Positions 8,601 through 16,292 of a stretch of DNA of 17,767 nt are shown here, in pieces (the first letter of the stretch is position 1; every line of letters starts with the position of its first letter). The DNA is from an uncultured Chromatiaceae bacterium. Lineage in GTDB: Bacteria; Pseudomonadota; Gammaproteobacteria; Enterobacterales; Alteromonadaceae. The stretch covers positions 1-17,767 of the forward strand of contig CAMLSF010000075.1 in assembly GCA_946482615.1 (NCBI GenBank). Direction: 5' to 3'. The notes below the pieces were generated by a model. That model made no database searches. It worked only from the letters and a program-made list of their open reading frames with translations, and had not been told where the DNA came from. Made by a program: the position numbers and the translations under genes.

Positions 8601-9627
8601 CGATATGGAAACTCCGGGAGCCAGCCTGAATGACTGGTTACGCGAGCTAAACCCACAGATCCCGACCTGGCAGCTGCAAAACCCGGATGGCACCAACCAT
8701 TACTGGCACGGTCCTGATTTGCCTTTTGCTGCTAAAGTCGGCCTGACCACACCTGAACTGCAGTTGATCCCTGGCGAAGAACTGTTGATTAGTTTTGACC
8801 ACTGGTTCAGCTTTGAATATGCAGGGCAAGCAGATGGCGTAGACTATGGCTATGACGGTGGCGTACTGCAGGTCAGTCTGGATGGCGGTTCCTTTACCGA
8901 TGTTACGCTGTTGGGTGGTAATTTCACCGCAGGCGGTTACAACGGTTACATGCTGGATGTTTTTGGTGAAACGCCTGCTTTTATCGGCCAAACCAATGAA
9001 GATGGCCAGATGCAACAATCTGTGCTGAGCATGGGTTCAGGCCTGATGGCGACCACGGCACGCTTCCGTTTTGTCACCATTTCTGATGGTGTGGTGGGGG
9101 ATATAGGCTGGATGGTGGATAACATCAGTATCAGCGGTATCAGCAACAACCCCTTTAGCAAACTAGTAGAAAATGCCACAGGCTGTGATGCCAGACCTAC
9201 TCATCTCAATGCCGGCGCTGATTTTAGTGCCAAAGAAAGATCGTTAGTGAAGCTCAATGGTCAGGTGCTCGACAGAGACGGTACTGATCAACTGCAAAAA
9301 CAATGGATCCAGACAGCTGGCCCACAAGTCACGCTGAGCAGCAACACCAGCCTGACCCCTGAATTTACCGCACCTTCAGTCGACAGCGCCACAGTGCTGC
9401 AATTTAAGCTGCAGGTCAGTGATGGAGTCTTGACTGTGGATGACAGTGTGCAAGTCAGCATTGAACCCGTAGCTGAAACTCCGCCTCCACCGCCACCTGC
9501 TGATGTGAAAAAAAGCAGTGGTTCTGGTAGCCCATTTAGTCTTGCAGCCGCATTGGTACTGCTGGTTCTTCGCCGCAGCAGAGCCGTGTTCACCTCTTTG
9601 TTAAAAACTCCAAAAGGAGTCAACTAA
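5617..9627 (+). CDS. Secreted M36 (fungalysin-type) zinc metalloprotease with PA insert and GlyGly-CTERM
   Basis: Predicted extracellular zinc endopeptidase, 1336 residues. The ATG at 5617 has an AGGGA ribosome site six bases upstream and opens a signal peptide (cleavage likely after residue 22 or 23). Domains in order: fungalysin/thermolysin propeptide about 70-170; PepSY-like segment about 175-285; M36 catalytic region about 285-870, including a WMHDDWY-type region and the NNANMYTPSDG stretch typical of M36; a protease-associated (PA) domain inserted at about 506-625; zinc motif HEFFH at 638-642 with third ligand Glu665 in GEGWSD. Then an Ig-like domain about 880-985, a jelly-roll/MAM-like domain about 1010-1188, a PKD/REJ-like domain about 1190-1285, a Pro run, and GlyGly-CTERM from 1300 (SSGSGS, helix, RRSR) with an unusually long tail of about 14 residues. 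All zinc ligands are present. It is translationally coupled to the S8 gene downstream, suggesting joint extracellular protein breakdown. Confidence 0.93.
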   Translation: MRQITPFLLGVAFSAVSFGSVAAPPENFDLNAITKSIYKKHQTTPYQRAVADNSQLPTFRGYPSQFDSQLGTSTFLWVKTPVNANQSQQKLSAEQLARQVIQQQALLGVSKESAAQARLVELHDTGKGPLIARFQQQYNGLDVYGRSLNVLMDRQLNTSAISGYFAKLPAQQAKAGNAFALSATEAIAKAFADMTGQQLSQKLKPQSATGQIQRFQTTDKQQGWTLIGEPNAQPLYYGLNDDQNSLLAAYYVEVLAASDAEQRGFGYVIDATTGRVLVRKNQIADLEATYRVWADNSGAKAPYDSPLGNELLPSTARDPSQAPARTPADTQLVTLEHGPISTQDPWLAEGATETVGNNVDAYLDLAGIDGYDPALGDKRAPMTSAGVFDHHIVADGNPTTESARLGAVVNLFYINNWMHDDWYDNGFNEAARNAQRDNYGRGGLANDPIFAEGQDGGGRNNANMYTPSDGTRPRMQMYLWDGPVQGEVRVISPAELGPYAFGTAVYGPETFAVEGDLIAVDDGTDNGRDGCEAPFANAADVAGKLVLIERGNCNFVTKTANAQSAGAIGVVIANNVAGERPLSLAGEDDSIEIGTLSVTKEAGDELQSALTQGQVRLSLKRDASTDYDGTVDIGIVAHEFFHYVSNRLVQNSRGLINLQGVAMGEGWSDLAALLMAVRPEDKLVAGNDKYQGPYGLGQYVSHNTYFGIRRAPYSTDFSVYPLTFKHMENGEPLPETAPLAFGQDGANNAEVHATGEIWANILWEFYASLLNDPRYSFEQARERMQDYLIASLKMTPDAPTYLEARDAILAVTAATDEKDWQLAAKAFAKRGMGVGAKGPDRWTETNEGIEESYIAQAAGFEVVAVSTDYNYDNGVEGYCSKDGILDQGESVRLTFTIQTYGTDNLTHPLKAQLSADADISFANDGKLEIPTEMGPQQQRTISTSFKLNQATMGQPVSISLSFEDPSDDSHTVIPAATIQLDSYVNFDLADDRQTDDMETPGASLNDWLRELNPQIPTWQLQNPDGTNHYWHGPDLPFAAKVGLTTPELQLIPGEELLISFDHWFSFEYAGQADGVDYGYDGGVLQVSLDGGSFTDVTLLGGNFTAGGYNGYMLDVFGETPAFIGQTNEDGQMQQSVLSMGSGLMATTARFRFVTISDGVVGDIGWMVDNISISGISNNPFSKLVENATGCDARPTHLNAGADFSAKERSLVKLNGQVLDRDGTDQLQKQWIQTAGPQVTLSSNTSLTPEFTAPSVDSATVLQFKLQVSDGVLTVDDSVQVSIEPVAETPPPPPPADVKKSSGSGSPFSLAAALVLLVLRRSRAVFTSLLKTPKGVN

Positions 9628-9629
9628 TG
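9612..9629 (+). promoter_or_regulatory. Ribosome binding site and TAATG coupling between the M36 and S8 genes
   Basis: AAAAGGAGT (9612-9620) lies seven bases before the ATG at 9627. The TAA stop of the M36 gene (9625-9627) shares its last A with that ATG. The strong site fixes the start of the second polyprotein and implies co-translation from one transcript. Confidence 0.85.
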
Positions 9630-12600
9630 ATTCGATTTAATTCTGGCCGCAGCACCATTTTTGCATTAAGTGCATTGGCGGCCGCCATGACATCACAGGT
9701 ATTGGCATCTGATGCGCCTGTATTACTGCAACGCCCAAGCCTGAGTAAAGAACAACTGGCACCTGTTGGCGTTATTGTGAAGTTTAAAGCCCAACATCAG
9801 GTCACAGCTTTATACTCAGGCACTACTCAAAAACAAAGTGGCAGAGCGGCTTCTCCACTGTCGGCAGAAATGCAGGCCGTGCTGGCGGCCGCTGGTGCCA
9901 CAGTCACTGCCAGCTATCCTCTGTCAGGTTTAGTGGTTGTCCAATCAGAACGCCCTGTCAGTCAGGTGATAGACGCTCTGCAGCGCTCCGGTGAGGTGCT
10001 GTACGCCGTGCCTGATTATCAGCGCCAAATGCAAAGCACCCTACCCAACGATGAGTTTTTTTCCTGGCAATGGGGCCTGCATGATTTTGCCCAGTACCAA
10101 CCCCTGGTACGATTATTTGGCTTAGGTGACCGCGATATAAACGCGCCGGAAGCCTGGGATATCCGCACCGATGCCTCTAATGTGGTGGTGGCCGTACTGG
10201 ATAGCGGTATTGATTACAGTAACGAGCGGGATCTGTCGGACAACATGTGGCGTAATCCGGGAGAAATACCGGATAACTGGGAAGATGATGACAATAACGG
10301 CTATATCGATGATGTCTACGGCATAGCGCCAATAGATTTCTCCAGCGACCCGGCGGACAGCAGCAGTCACGGTACTTTAGTGGCGGGTATGATAGGCGCC
10401 AAAGGTAACAACACAAACTACGGTGCCGGTGTGGCCTGGAATACCCAGCTGATGGCCCTGAAAGTGGTAGGTGGCCGTTTTAATACCACGTCAGATTCCG
10501 CCATTATTGAAGCCATAGAGTACCTGGTTCAGACCAAAAACCGTCTGGCACTGCCCAGAGTGATACTGAATATCAGTATTGGTGGTATTGAATACAGCGA
10601 AGCCGTACACCAGGCTCTGGCTGCAGCCTCAGAAGCCGGTATTCTGATTGTTGCAGCAGCAGGGAACAGTGATCTGGATAACGGCCATGTGACTTTTTAT
10701 CCGGCAACAGACAGCAGTGACAATCTGATTTCAGTAGGTGCTTCAGCCACCAGCTATCTGGGCAAAGAAGAGTTCAGTAACTACGGCTGCTCTGCAGTAG
10801 ATCTGATGGCACCTGGCGAGTGGATCCTCGGCCCTATTGTGGGTAGTGGAGTGGCTATAGATAGAGGAACTTCTTATTCTGCAGCTTTAACTTCAGGTGT
10901 AGCTGCTCTGGTATGGGCTGAGCACCCGGATTGGGACTGGAGTCAGGTGAAAAGTACACTGATGAACAGCAGCCTGCCGTCAGCAGATATGAAAGGCGTA
11001 TCCATCTCTGAGGGCATACTCAGAGCGGATAAAGCCCTGAGCCTGCAAGGGACAAGTCCTTCAGTCTGGCAAGTCACGCCATCTTTGATCCGTCCGGGGT
11101 CAGAGCTGACAATACAGGGCCGTACCTTTGGTACAGCCGAAGGTGAGGTAATCGCCTTAGTGGAAGGACAAGAAGTACAGCTGCAAGTGTCTGAATGGGC
11201 CGATCAGCAAATCAAGGTACTATTGCCTGAACAATTCCCGTACGGCTATGCCTCCTTCAAAGTCAAAGCAAGCACTAACCAGTGGTCAGGGCAAAGTTGT
11301 ATGCATGTCTCTGATTCAGTCGAACAGGCCGGTACTTTAGGCACCCCCCGCTCAGACGCTGTGACCATCAAGTTGGACGATAAAGCCTGGATTATCGGTG
11401 GCCGGACTCCTTATGGAACCACAGCTACGGTAGAACAGTTTGATCTGAAAACAGCCCGTTCAAGCAGCGATACCAGCTGGATGATGCCCATTCCAACCAA
11501 AGCAGCCTCTGCTGCGGTTTTAGGCGATAAAATTTATGTCGTAGGGGGTATGGACGACAAATCAGCCCCACTGGCGGATTTGCAGGTGTTTGACACCAAA
11601 GCCGGCTCCTGGAGCAAAGCCAAGCCTATGCCTGAAGCCTTAGCCTATAGCAGCACTGTGGCTTTTAACGGCAAGCTTTACGTCTTTGGTGGTCTGAAGC
11701 AAACCCGTTTGGACCCTCAGGTGGGTGATTACACTCAAACGGCCTACCGTTATGACCCAACGACTGACATCTGGTCCAGTCTGGCGCCTATGCCACAAGC
11801 CTTCTGGGGCAGCGCAGCCACCCTGTCACCTGACGGAGAAAACATTGTGGTCTCCGGAGGTTATGGCGAAGCTGGCCTGTTAAAACACGTCAGACGCTAT
11901 AACCCACGCGCCAATAGCTGGAGTGAATTACCTGCCATGCTTAAAGGCAGAGCCCGTCACAGCATGATCACTTATAACGATGTGGTGTATGTGCTCAATG
12001 GTGCAGGTGAAAAGCTGCTGGGCAATAAAGACGGCGAATACCTGCTGGATGGCGTCTGGCGCCAGGTAACTGAGACTTCAACAGGTCTGATCGGCTTGTC
12101 TGCAATTTCCTATCAGGATAAAGGCTATATGTTTGGTGGAGAAATTTTCGTGAGTTATGGTGGTTTATACGAATATATCCCTTTCCAACAGATTTTAAGT
12201 TTTGATCTGGCGGAAAGACCTGCGCAAGAACCCATTCCTTTGCCTGTGCCACCAAAGGCCGATAATGGCCACAGCGGTTCAGCCGGAGTATTCGGTCTGT
12301 CCTTACTGGCGCTGGCTATAGCTCGCCGCCGTAAAACCAGTCTGGCAGCCGCTTTAGGTTTAATGGCGTCCGCTCTGCCTGTATGGGCGGAGCCAACACA
12401 AACTGCAGAGCCATCGCCTTTCGCTCGTCCGGCTAAGGTAGAAAACACTGGTGGTTTAATTATTAAATTTAAACCAAACCAAGATTCAGCTTTAAGTAAA
12501 GCGGGCTCGGCCACCTTATCTGCTGAACATAGCTCTGTACTGAACAGCATTAAAGCGAGAGTCAGCAAAAACTATACACATTCTGGACTGGTAAAGATCA

Positions 12601-15041
12601 CCACAGCTGTACCGCAAGCTCAGGCCATAGAAGAACTCATTCGAAGTGGCCGGGTTGAATTTGTGGTCCCTGATTATCAACGCAAGGCATTAAGTTCTGT
12701 CATCGCTAATGATCGCTATTTTTCTGAGCTATGGGGCTTACATAATACAGGGCAGCTGCTTAATGGGGACGTTGGTCTGACTGATCAGGATATCAATGCT
12801 CCAGAAGGCTGGTCCGTTGCTACCAATGCCAATAACGTCGTAGTGGCGCTGCTGGACGATGGTTTTGATATGGAACACGAAGACTTAGTAGACAATCTCT
12901 GGACTAACCCGACAGAAATTCCGGGCAATGGTCTGGATGACGATAAAAATGGCTATGTCGACGATGTCCATGGTGTGGATACAGTAAAAGACCTTGGAGT
13001 GGAGTCTTATGACGACACGACTGGCTATCATGGTACTTCTATCGCGGGAGTGATTGGCGCTAAGGGTAATAACGGTAAAGGTATTGCTGGTGTGGCCTGG
13101 TCCACTCAACTGATGAACCTTCGTGCTATGGACAGCATTTTTATGGGCCGCGACTCCAACTATGTCGAAGCCATAGAGTACCTGATTGACACCAAACAAC
13201 GGCTGCAACTGCCCAGAGTGATACTCAATGCCAGCTGGGGGGGGCCTGACTATAGCCCGGCTTTGTTAGCGGCATTTCAGGCTGCAGAGAAAGCCGGCAT
13301 CCTGATCGCCGCGGCGGCCGATGGTTTTGATATGGACAAGCAGCCAAATTACCCTGCCGGTTTTCAGCTGGACAGTATTATTTCAACCACTGGCTTGGCT
13401 GCTGACGCCGAAGGCTTAAATTTTGGCAGTAGCTTTGGTTGTTCTTCTGTCGACATTGCTGCACCATCTGAAACAATAATCACGACTTCAGCACGTAACT
13501 TATACGCTACGTATGAAGGCTACAGCTACGCCTATGGCACTTCAATAGCCACAGGCTTTGTCACAGGCGCTGCGGCTTTGGTGTGGGAACAAAATCCTTA
13601 TGCCACCGCTTTGGATGTAAAAGCAGCTTTGTTAGCTGGCAGCAAAAAACAATCCGGGCTTGAACAAAAGTCAGTGTCTGAAGCCATGTTAAAGCTGGAT
13701 TCTGCTTTAGCGGCGCCTCAGGACCAATCAGGCTTGTGGCATGCTTCTCCCACAGCGGCAGGTCCTGGCCAAGAAGTGAAAGTACGAGGTCATAAACTGG
13801 GAGCAACTCCGGGTAAACTGGTACTGCAGCAAGGCGATAAAGCAACAGAACTGCTGATCAAAAGCTGGTCTGATACTGAAATTGTTGCCACTGTGCCTGC
13901 CACTGTCGATTACGGCAGTGGTCAGTTGGTGGCAAAACCTGCAGCAGGCCCGGTCAGTAATACAGCATGTTTTGCTGTGGCGCAAAGGCCGGTACAAATT
14001 GCAGAAATGGCGGTGCCACGTGCTGATACAGCCTATGTCCAGATCGATGATGATTTATGGGTTTTAGGCGGTACCACCTACTACGGCCCTACAGCTCAGG
14101 TAGAAAAATTTAACCTGACTGATAAAAAATCAGTAACAGACTCAAGCTGGATGGCGCCTCAGGCCCTGACCTACGCTGAGGCCGTAGCTATAGGTAAAAC
14201 GATCTACATGATTGGGGGTATGGATCAGGACTACCAGATTTCCGATAAGGTCTACAGCTTTGATACAGAAACCCAAAGCTGGGAACTGGTGACTCAGTTG
14301 CCATCAGGCTTGTTGTTGCCTTCCGCTGCTGTGGTAGATGGCAAAATTTATGTCATAGGCGGAAATCAGCGGGTATTCCCACCTGAACTGATGGAAGATA
14401 TTTCCTCCGCTGTGTATATCTATGACCCTGTAGCTGATCAATGGTCTGAAGGTTCTGCTTTACCTGTGCCTGTCGCCAACGCTGGCATCAGCGTGGATGA
14501 AACAGCAGGGACAATCACTGTACTGGGCGGTTATGTCATGGCCTATGACTATGACTCTTTCCCTGCCAGTGCCATAGTGCAGCAGTTGAATACAAAAACA
14601 GGCGAATGGTCTGAATTGCCAGCCATGTTACACCCACGCCATGGTATGGGGGTGCTGAAACATAAAGATGAGCTGTACAGCCTGTTTGGTGTAGGCGATC
14701 CAGACTCAGGCAACTGGTCCAATGGCGAGCGCCTGGTGAACGGCAACTGGCAGCTGTTTTTCTCCGGCTCACGGCATTTGTCTATGCCAGCTGTGGCCAG
14801 CAACAGCCATTCGGGTTTTGTGTTAGGGGGGTATGACAATGTCTACACTGCCAATTCACAAATCTGGCAGTTTGCTTTACCGGGAGCTGTGGCCGAAACG
14901 CCACCAGTCAGCACCCCACCTAAACCTCAGCCGCCACAGCCAGAGGCAACAACAGGCAGCAGTGGTAGTCTTGCCTCTTCCTACCTGCTCTTTCTGCTAG
15001 TACTGGCAGGTTTCAGAGGATGGACAGGCCGTAAGTCGTAA
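9627..15041 (+). CDS. Tandem double subtilisin-like (S8) protease polyprotein, GlyGly-CTERM, complete
   Basis: Complete 1804-residue paralogue of the protein at 1-5118. Signal peptide 1-27 (cleavage after VLA). Unit A: I9 propeptide about 45-135; S8 with Asp192 (DSG), His248 (HGT), oxyanion Asn347 and Ser416 (GTS), all canonical; IPT/TIG about 478-560; Kelch propeller about 565-870; GlyGly-CTERM-like tail 881-903. Unit B: signal-like helix about 904-921; I9 about 936-1025; S8 with Asp1077 (DDG), His1135 (HGT) and Ser1306 (GTS), but the oxyanion Gly-Asn is absent: Ala-Ala-Asp1232-Gly1233 stands there and the loop is two residues shorter than in the other three domains. TIG about 1366-1452; Kelch about 1455-1755; Pro/Gln-rich linker; C-terminal signal 1777-1804. 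Unit A is probably an active secreted subtilase; unit B may be inactive or weakened. It shares an operon with the M36 gene and is followed by a strong terminator. Cleavage into two proteins is inferred. Confidence 0.92.
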   Translation: MIRFNSGRSTIFALSALAAAMTSQVLASDAPVLLQRPSLSKEQLAPVGVIVKFKAQHQVTALYSGTTQKQSGRAASPLSAEMQAVLAAAGATVTASYPLSGLVVVQSERPVSQVIDALQRSGEVLYAVPDYQRQMQSTLPNDEFFSWQWGLHDFAQYQPLVRLFGLGDRDINAPEAWDIRTDASNVVVAVLDSGIDYSNERDLSDNMWRNPGEIPDNWEDDDNNGYIDDVYGIAPIDFSSDPADSSSHGTLVAGMIGAKGNNTNYGAGVAWNTQLMALKVVGGRFNTTSDSAIIEAIEYLVQTKNRLALPRVILNISIGGIEYSEAVHQALAAASEAGILIVAAAGNSDLDNGHVTFYPATDSSDNLISVGASATSYLGKEEFSNYGCSAVDLMAPGEWILGPIVGSGVAIDRGTSYSAALTSGVAALVWAEHPDWDWSQVKSTLMNSSLPSADMKGVSISEGILRADKALSLQGTSPSVWQVTPSLIRPGSELTIQGRTFGTAEGEVIALVEGQEVQLQVSEWADQQIKVLLPEQFPYGYASFKVKASTNQWSGQSCMHVSDSVEQAGTLGTPRSDAVTIKLDDKAWIIGGRTPYGTTATVEQFDLKTARSSSDTSWMMPIPTKAASAAVLGDKIYVVGGMDDKSAPLADLQVFDTKAGSWSKAKPMPEALAYSSTVAFNGKLYVFGGLKQTRLDPQVGDYTQTAYRYDPTTDIWSSLAPMPQAFWGSAATLSPDGENIVVSGGYGEAGLLKHVRRYNPRANSWSELPAMLKGRARHSMITYNDVVYVLNGAGEKLLGNKDGEYLLDGVWRQVTETSTGLIGLSAISYQDKGYMFGGEIFVSYGGLYEYIPFQQILSFDLAERPAQEPIPLPVPPKADNGHSGSAGVFGLSLLALAIARRRKTSLAAALGLMASALPVWAEPTQTAEPSPFARPAKVENTGGLIIKFKPNQDSALSKAGSATLSAEHSSVLNSIKARVSKNYTHSGLVKITTAVPQAQAIEELIRSGRVEFVVPDYQRKALSSVIANDRYFSELWGLHNTGQLLNGDVGLTDQDINAPEGWSVATNANNVVVALLDDGFDMEHEDLVDNLWTNPTEIPGNGLDDDKNGYVDDVHGVDTVKDLGVESYDDTTGYHGTSIAGVIGAKGNNGKGIAGVAWSTQLMNLRAMDSIFMGRDSNYVEAIEYLIDTKQRLQLPRVILNASWGGPDYSPALLAAFQAAEKAGILIAAAADGFDMDKQPNYPAGFQLDSIISTTGLAADAEGLNFGSSFGCSSVDIAAPSETIITTSARNLYATYEGYSYAYGTSIATGFVTGAAALVWEQNPYATALDVKAALLAGSKKQSGLEQKSVSEAMLKLDSALAAPQDQSGLWHASPTAAGPGQEVKVRGHKLGATPGKLVLQQGDKATELLIKSWSDTEIVATVPATVDYGSGQLVAKPAAGPVSNTACFAVAQRPVQIAEMAVPRADTAYVQIDDDLWVLGGTTYYGPTAQVEKFNLTDKKSVTDSSWMAPQALTYAEAVAIGKTIYMIGGMDQDYQISDKVYSFDTETQSWELVTQLPSGLLLPSAAVVDGKIYVIGGNQRVFPPELMEDISSAVYIYDPVADQWSEGSALPVPVANAGISVDETAGTITVLGGYVMAYDYDSFPASAIVQQLNTKTGEWSELPAMLHPRHGMGVLKHKDELYSLFGVGDPDSGNWSNGERLVNGNWQLFFSGSRHLSMPAVASNSHSGFVLGGYDNVYTANSQIWQFALPGAVAETPPVSTPPKPQPPQPEATTGSSGSLASSYLLFLLVLAGFRGWTGRKS
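12261..12389 (+). other. Internal GlyGly-CTERM plus signal-peptide hairpin joining the two units of the second polyprotein
   Basis: Residues 879-921. A Gly/Ser stretch (NGHSGSAG), a hydrophobic helix (888-899) and RRRK (900-903) are followed at once by a second hydrophobic segment (about 905-919). That segment ends in VWA at 919-921, a good signal-peptidase I site, just before the acidic start of the next propeptide. The arrangement repeats that at 2314-2454. The only ATG here (residue 913) lies inside the second helix with at most a weak TAGG upstream, so independent initiation is unlikely. Confidence 0.72.
14955..15038 (+). other. C-terminal GlyGly-CTERM-like sorting signal of the second polyprotein
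   Basis: Residues 1777-1804: GSSGS, a hydrophobic stretch of about 11 residues, then Arg residues and a basic tail (GRKS). It lacks a Gly-Gly pair and its basic cluster is interrupted, so it is the least typical of the five signals. Confidence 0.65.
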
Positions 15042-15044
15042 CTA

Positions 15045-15079
15045 AAACAGCCGCCTGAGTTATGCCCAGGCGGCTGTTT
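15045..15079 (+). terminator. Rho-independent terminator of the M36/S8 operon
   Basis: A perfect 13-base inverted repeat, AAACAGCCGCCTG (15045-15057) with CAGGCGGCTGTTT (15067-15079), a 9-base loop and a T/C-rich tail. It begins four bases after the stop codon. The flanking A and T runs could let it work on both strands. Confidence 0.9.
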
Positions 15080-15203
15080 CTCTTTCTCCACTTTTACTTC
15101 TGCTAAAAATATTTTCTATTCCTGTCGATAGCGTCTTGCCTGAACCGACTAATCCACGAAGTATAAGAGATAGCTTATCAGTCATCACCAACAGGAGTGC
15201 TTT

Positions 15204-15608
15204 ATGGCCAAAATGCTTTTTGTCAATTTACCCTGCAGCAACTTAACTGCTGCAATCGAATTTTATCAGGCGCTGGGTTTTAGTCAGAATATGCAGTTCA
15301 GCGACGACACCGCAGCTTGTATGGTCTGGAGTGAACATATTTTTGTGATGTTATTAACTCATGCCAAATGGCAAAGTTTTACTCAAAGACCGATCCCAGA
15401 CTCAGGCAGCAGCGAGGTGATGCTGGCTTTAAGTTGTGATGATAAAGAGACTGTCGATCAGGTTTGCGATGCAGCGGCTAAAGCTGGTGGTACCGCTGAC
15501 ATCAATGCAAAACAGGATTTAGGCTTTATGTATGGCCGCTCTGTGTTGGATTTAGATGGTCATATCTGGGAGTTTTTCTGGATGGACCCAGCCGCAGTGG
15601 CTGGTTAA
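15204..15608 (+). CDS. VOC-superfamily (glyoxalase/bleomycin-resistance-like) protein
   Basis: Small cytosolic protein of 134 residues with the paired beta-alpha-beta-beta-beta fold of the vicinal oxygen chelate superfamily. The first module starts with a VNLPCSNL segment followed by FYQALGF. The second ends with DLDGHIWEFFWMD, whose Glu (in WEFFW) is in the usual metal-ligand position. It most resembles the predicted lactoylglutathione-lyase-like group (COG3607 type). The first-module His ligand is not evident (Asn there), so the substrate is unknown and true glyoxalase activity is doubtful. The ATG is supported by AGGAG at 15193-15197. It follows the operon terminator, so it is probably transcribed alone; TATAAG at 15162 is a possible -10 with no good -35. 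It converges on kdpE with a one-base gap. Confidence 0.85.
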   Translation: MAKMLFVNLPCSNLTAAIEFYQALGFSQNMQFSDDTAACMVWSEHIFVMLLTHAKWQSFTQRPIPDSGSSEVMLALSCDDKETVDQVCDAAAKAGGTADINAKQDLGFMYGRSVLDLDGHIWEFFWMDPAAVAG

Positions 15609-15609
15609 T

Positions 15610-16287
15610 TCAAATCATAAGGCGATAACCAATTCCTGCCTCAGTTTTCAAGTAACGGGGTTCGGTGGGGTCGTCGCCTATTTTTTGTCGTAAGTGACTG
15701 ATCACTATACGTAAATAATGGCTGTCCTGACCATGGCTTGGGCCCCAGATTTGTTCCAGCAGCTGTTTTTGTGTGATCACACATTGCCGGTGCTGCGCCA
15801 AAGTCGCCAGCACCGCATATTCTTTTGGCGTTAACTCCACTTCCACAGCTTTGCAGGTTACCAGACGACGGGCCAGGTCTATCTGCAGATACCCATCGTC
15901 CAGCACGGCCGGGGTTTTATCCGGTAAACGGTCGCGTAATTGCGCCCGCACCCGCGCCAGCAGCTCTTCGACACTAAAAGGCTTAGTCACATAATCCTGA
16001 GCACCTATGTCCAGCGCTTTGATTTTGTCGGAGTCACCATTACGCACCGACAATACGATGACCGGAACTTTGGAAAAACTGCGCAGCTCAGTTAATAACT
16101 CCAGGCCATCACCATCAGGTAAACCTAAATCCAGCACCACTAAATCCGGCTGCTGGCGCACTAAAGCCGCCAGACCAGATTCGACTGAATCCGCTTCTGT
16201 CACCTCATAACCGACACTTTTTAATGCGATCCGCAGCATTTTGCGGATTTGCATTTCGTCATCAACAACCAGAATTCGGGCGGACAA
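15610..16287 (-). CDS. kdpE: KdpE response regulator (OmpR/PhoB family)
   Basis: DNA-binding response regulator of the Kdp potassium/turgor system; phosphorylated by KdpD, it activates kdpFABC in well-studied bacteria. Its 225 residues equal the length of E. coli KdpE. Receiver domain: acidic pair Asp9-Asp10, phospho-acceptor Asp53 in LDLGLPDGDG, Ser80, and Lys102 in the TKPF motif. The C-terminal winged helix carries a WGPSHGQDSHYLRI segment and ends TEAGIGYRLMI, both hallmarks of KdpE. The start is a TTG, with AGGAG about ten bases upstream inside the end of kdpD and no in-frame ATG close by; five bases separate the two genes. kdpFABC is not in the window. Confidence in the name is high because of the KdpD partner. 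Confidence 0.93.
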   Translation of the reverse strand: MSARILVVDDEMQIRKMLRIALKSVGYEVTEADSVESGLAALVRQQPDLVVLDLGLPDGDGLELLTELRSFSKVPVIVLSVRNGDSDKIKALDIGAQDYVTKPFSVEELLARVRAQLRDRLPDKTPAVLDDGYLQIDLARRLVTCKAVEVELTPKEYAVLATLAQHRQCVITQKQLLEQIWGPSHGQDSHYLRIVISHLRQKIGDDPTEPRYLKTEAGIGYRLMI

Positions 16288-16292
16288 TAGAC

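Noticed and set aside
12155..12568. Antisense open frame of 137 codons in the second polyprotein
   Set aside because: It lies opposite a clearly coding region, shows no recognisable domain, and has a composition expected of a shadow frame. Other antisense frames (for example 8647-9018 and 7990-8337) were rejected likewise.
15136..15167. Promoter TTGCCT/TATAAG before the VOC gene
   Set aside because: The spacer is 20 bases, too long for a standard sigma-70 promoter, and there is no extended -10. Mentioned only as a possibility.
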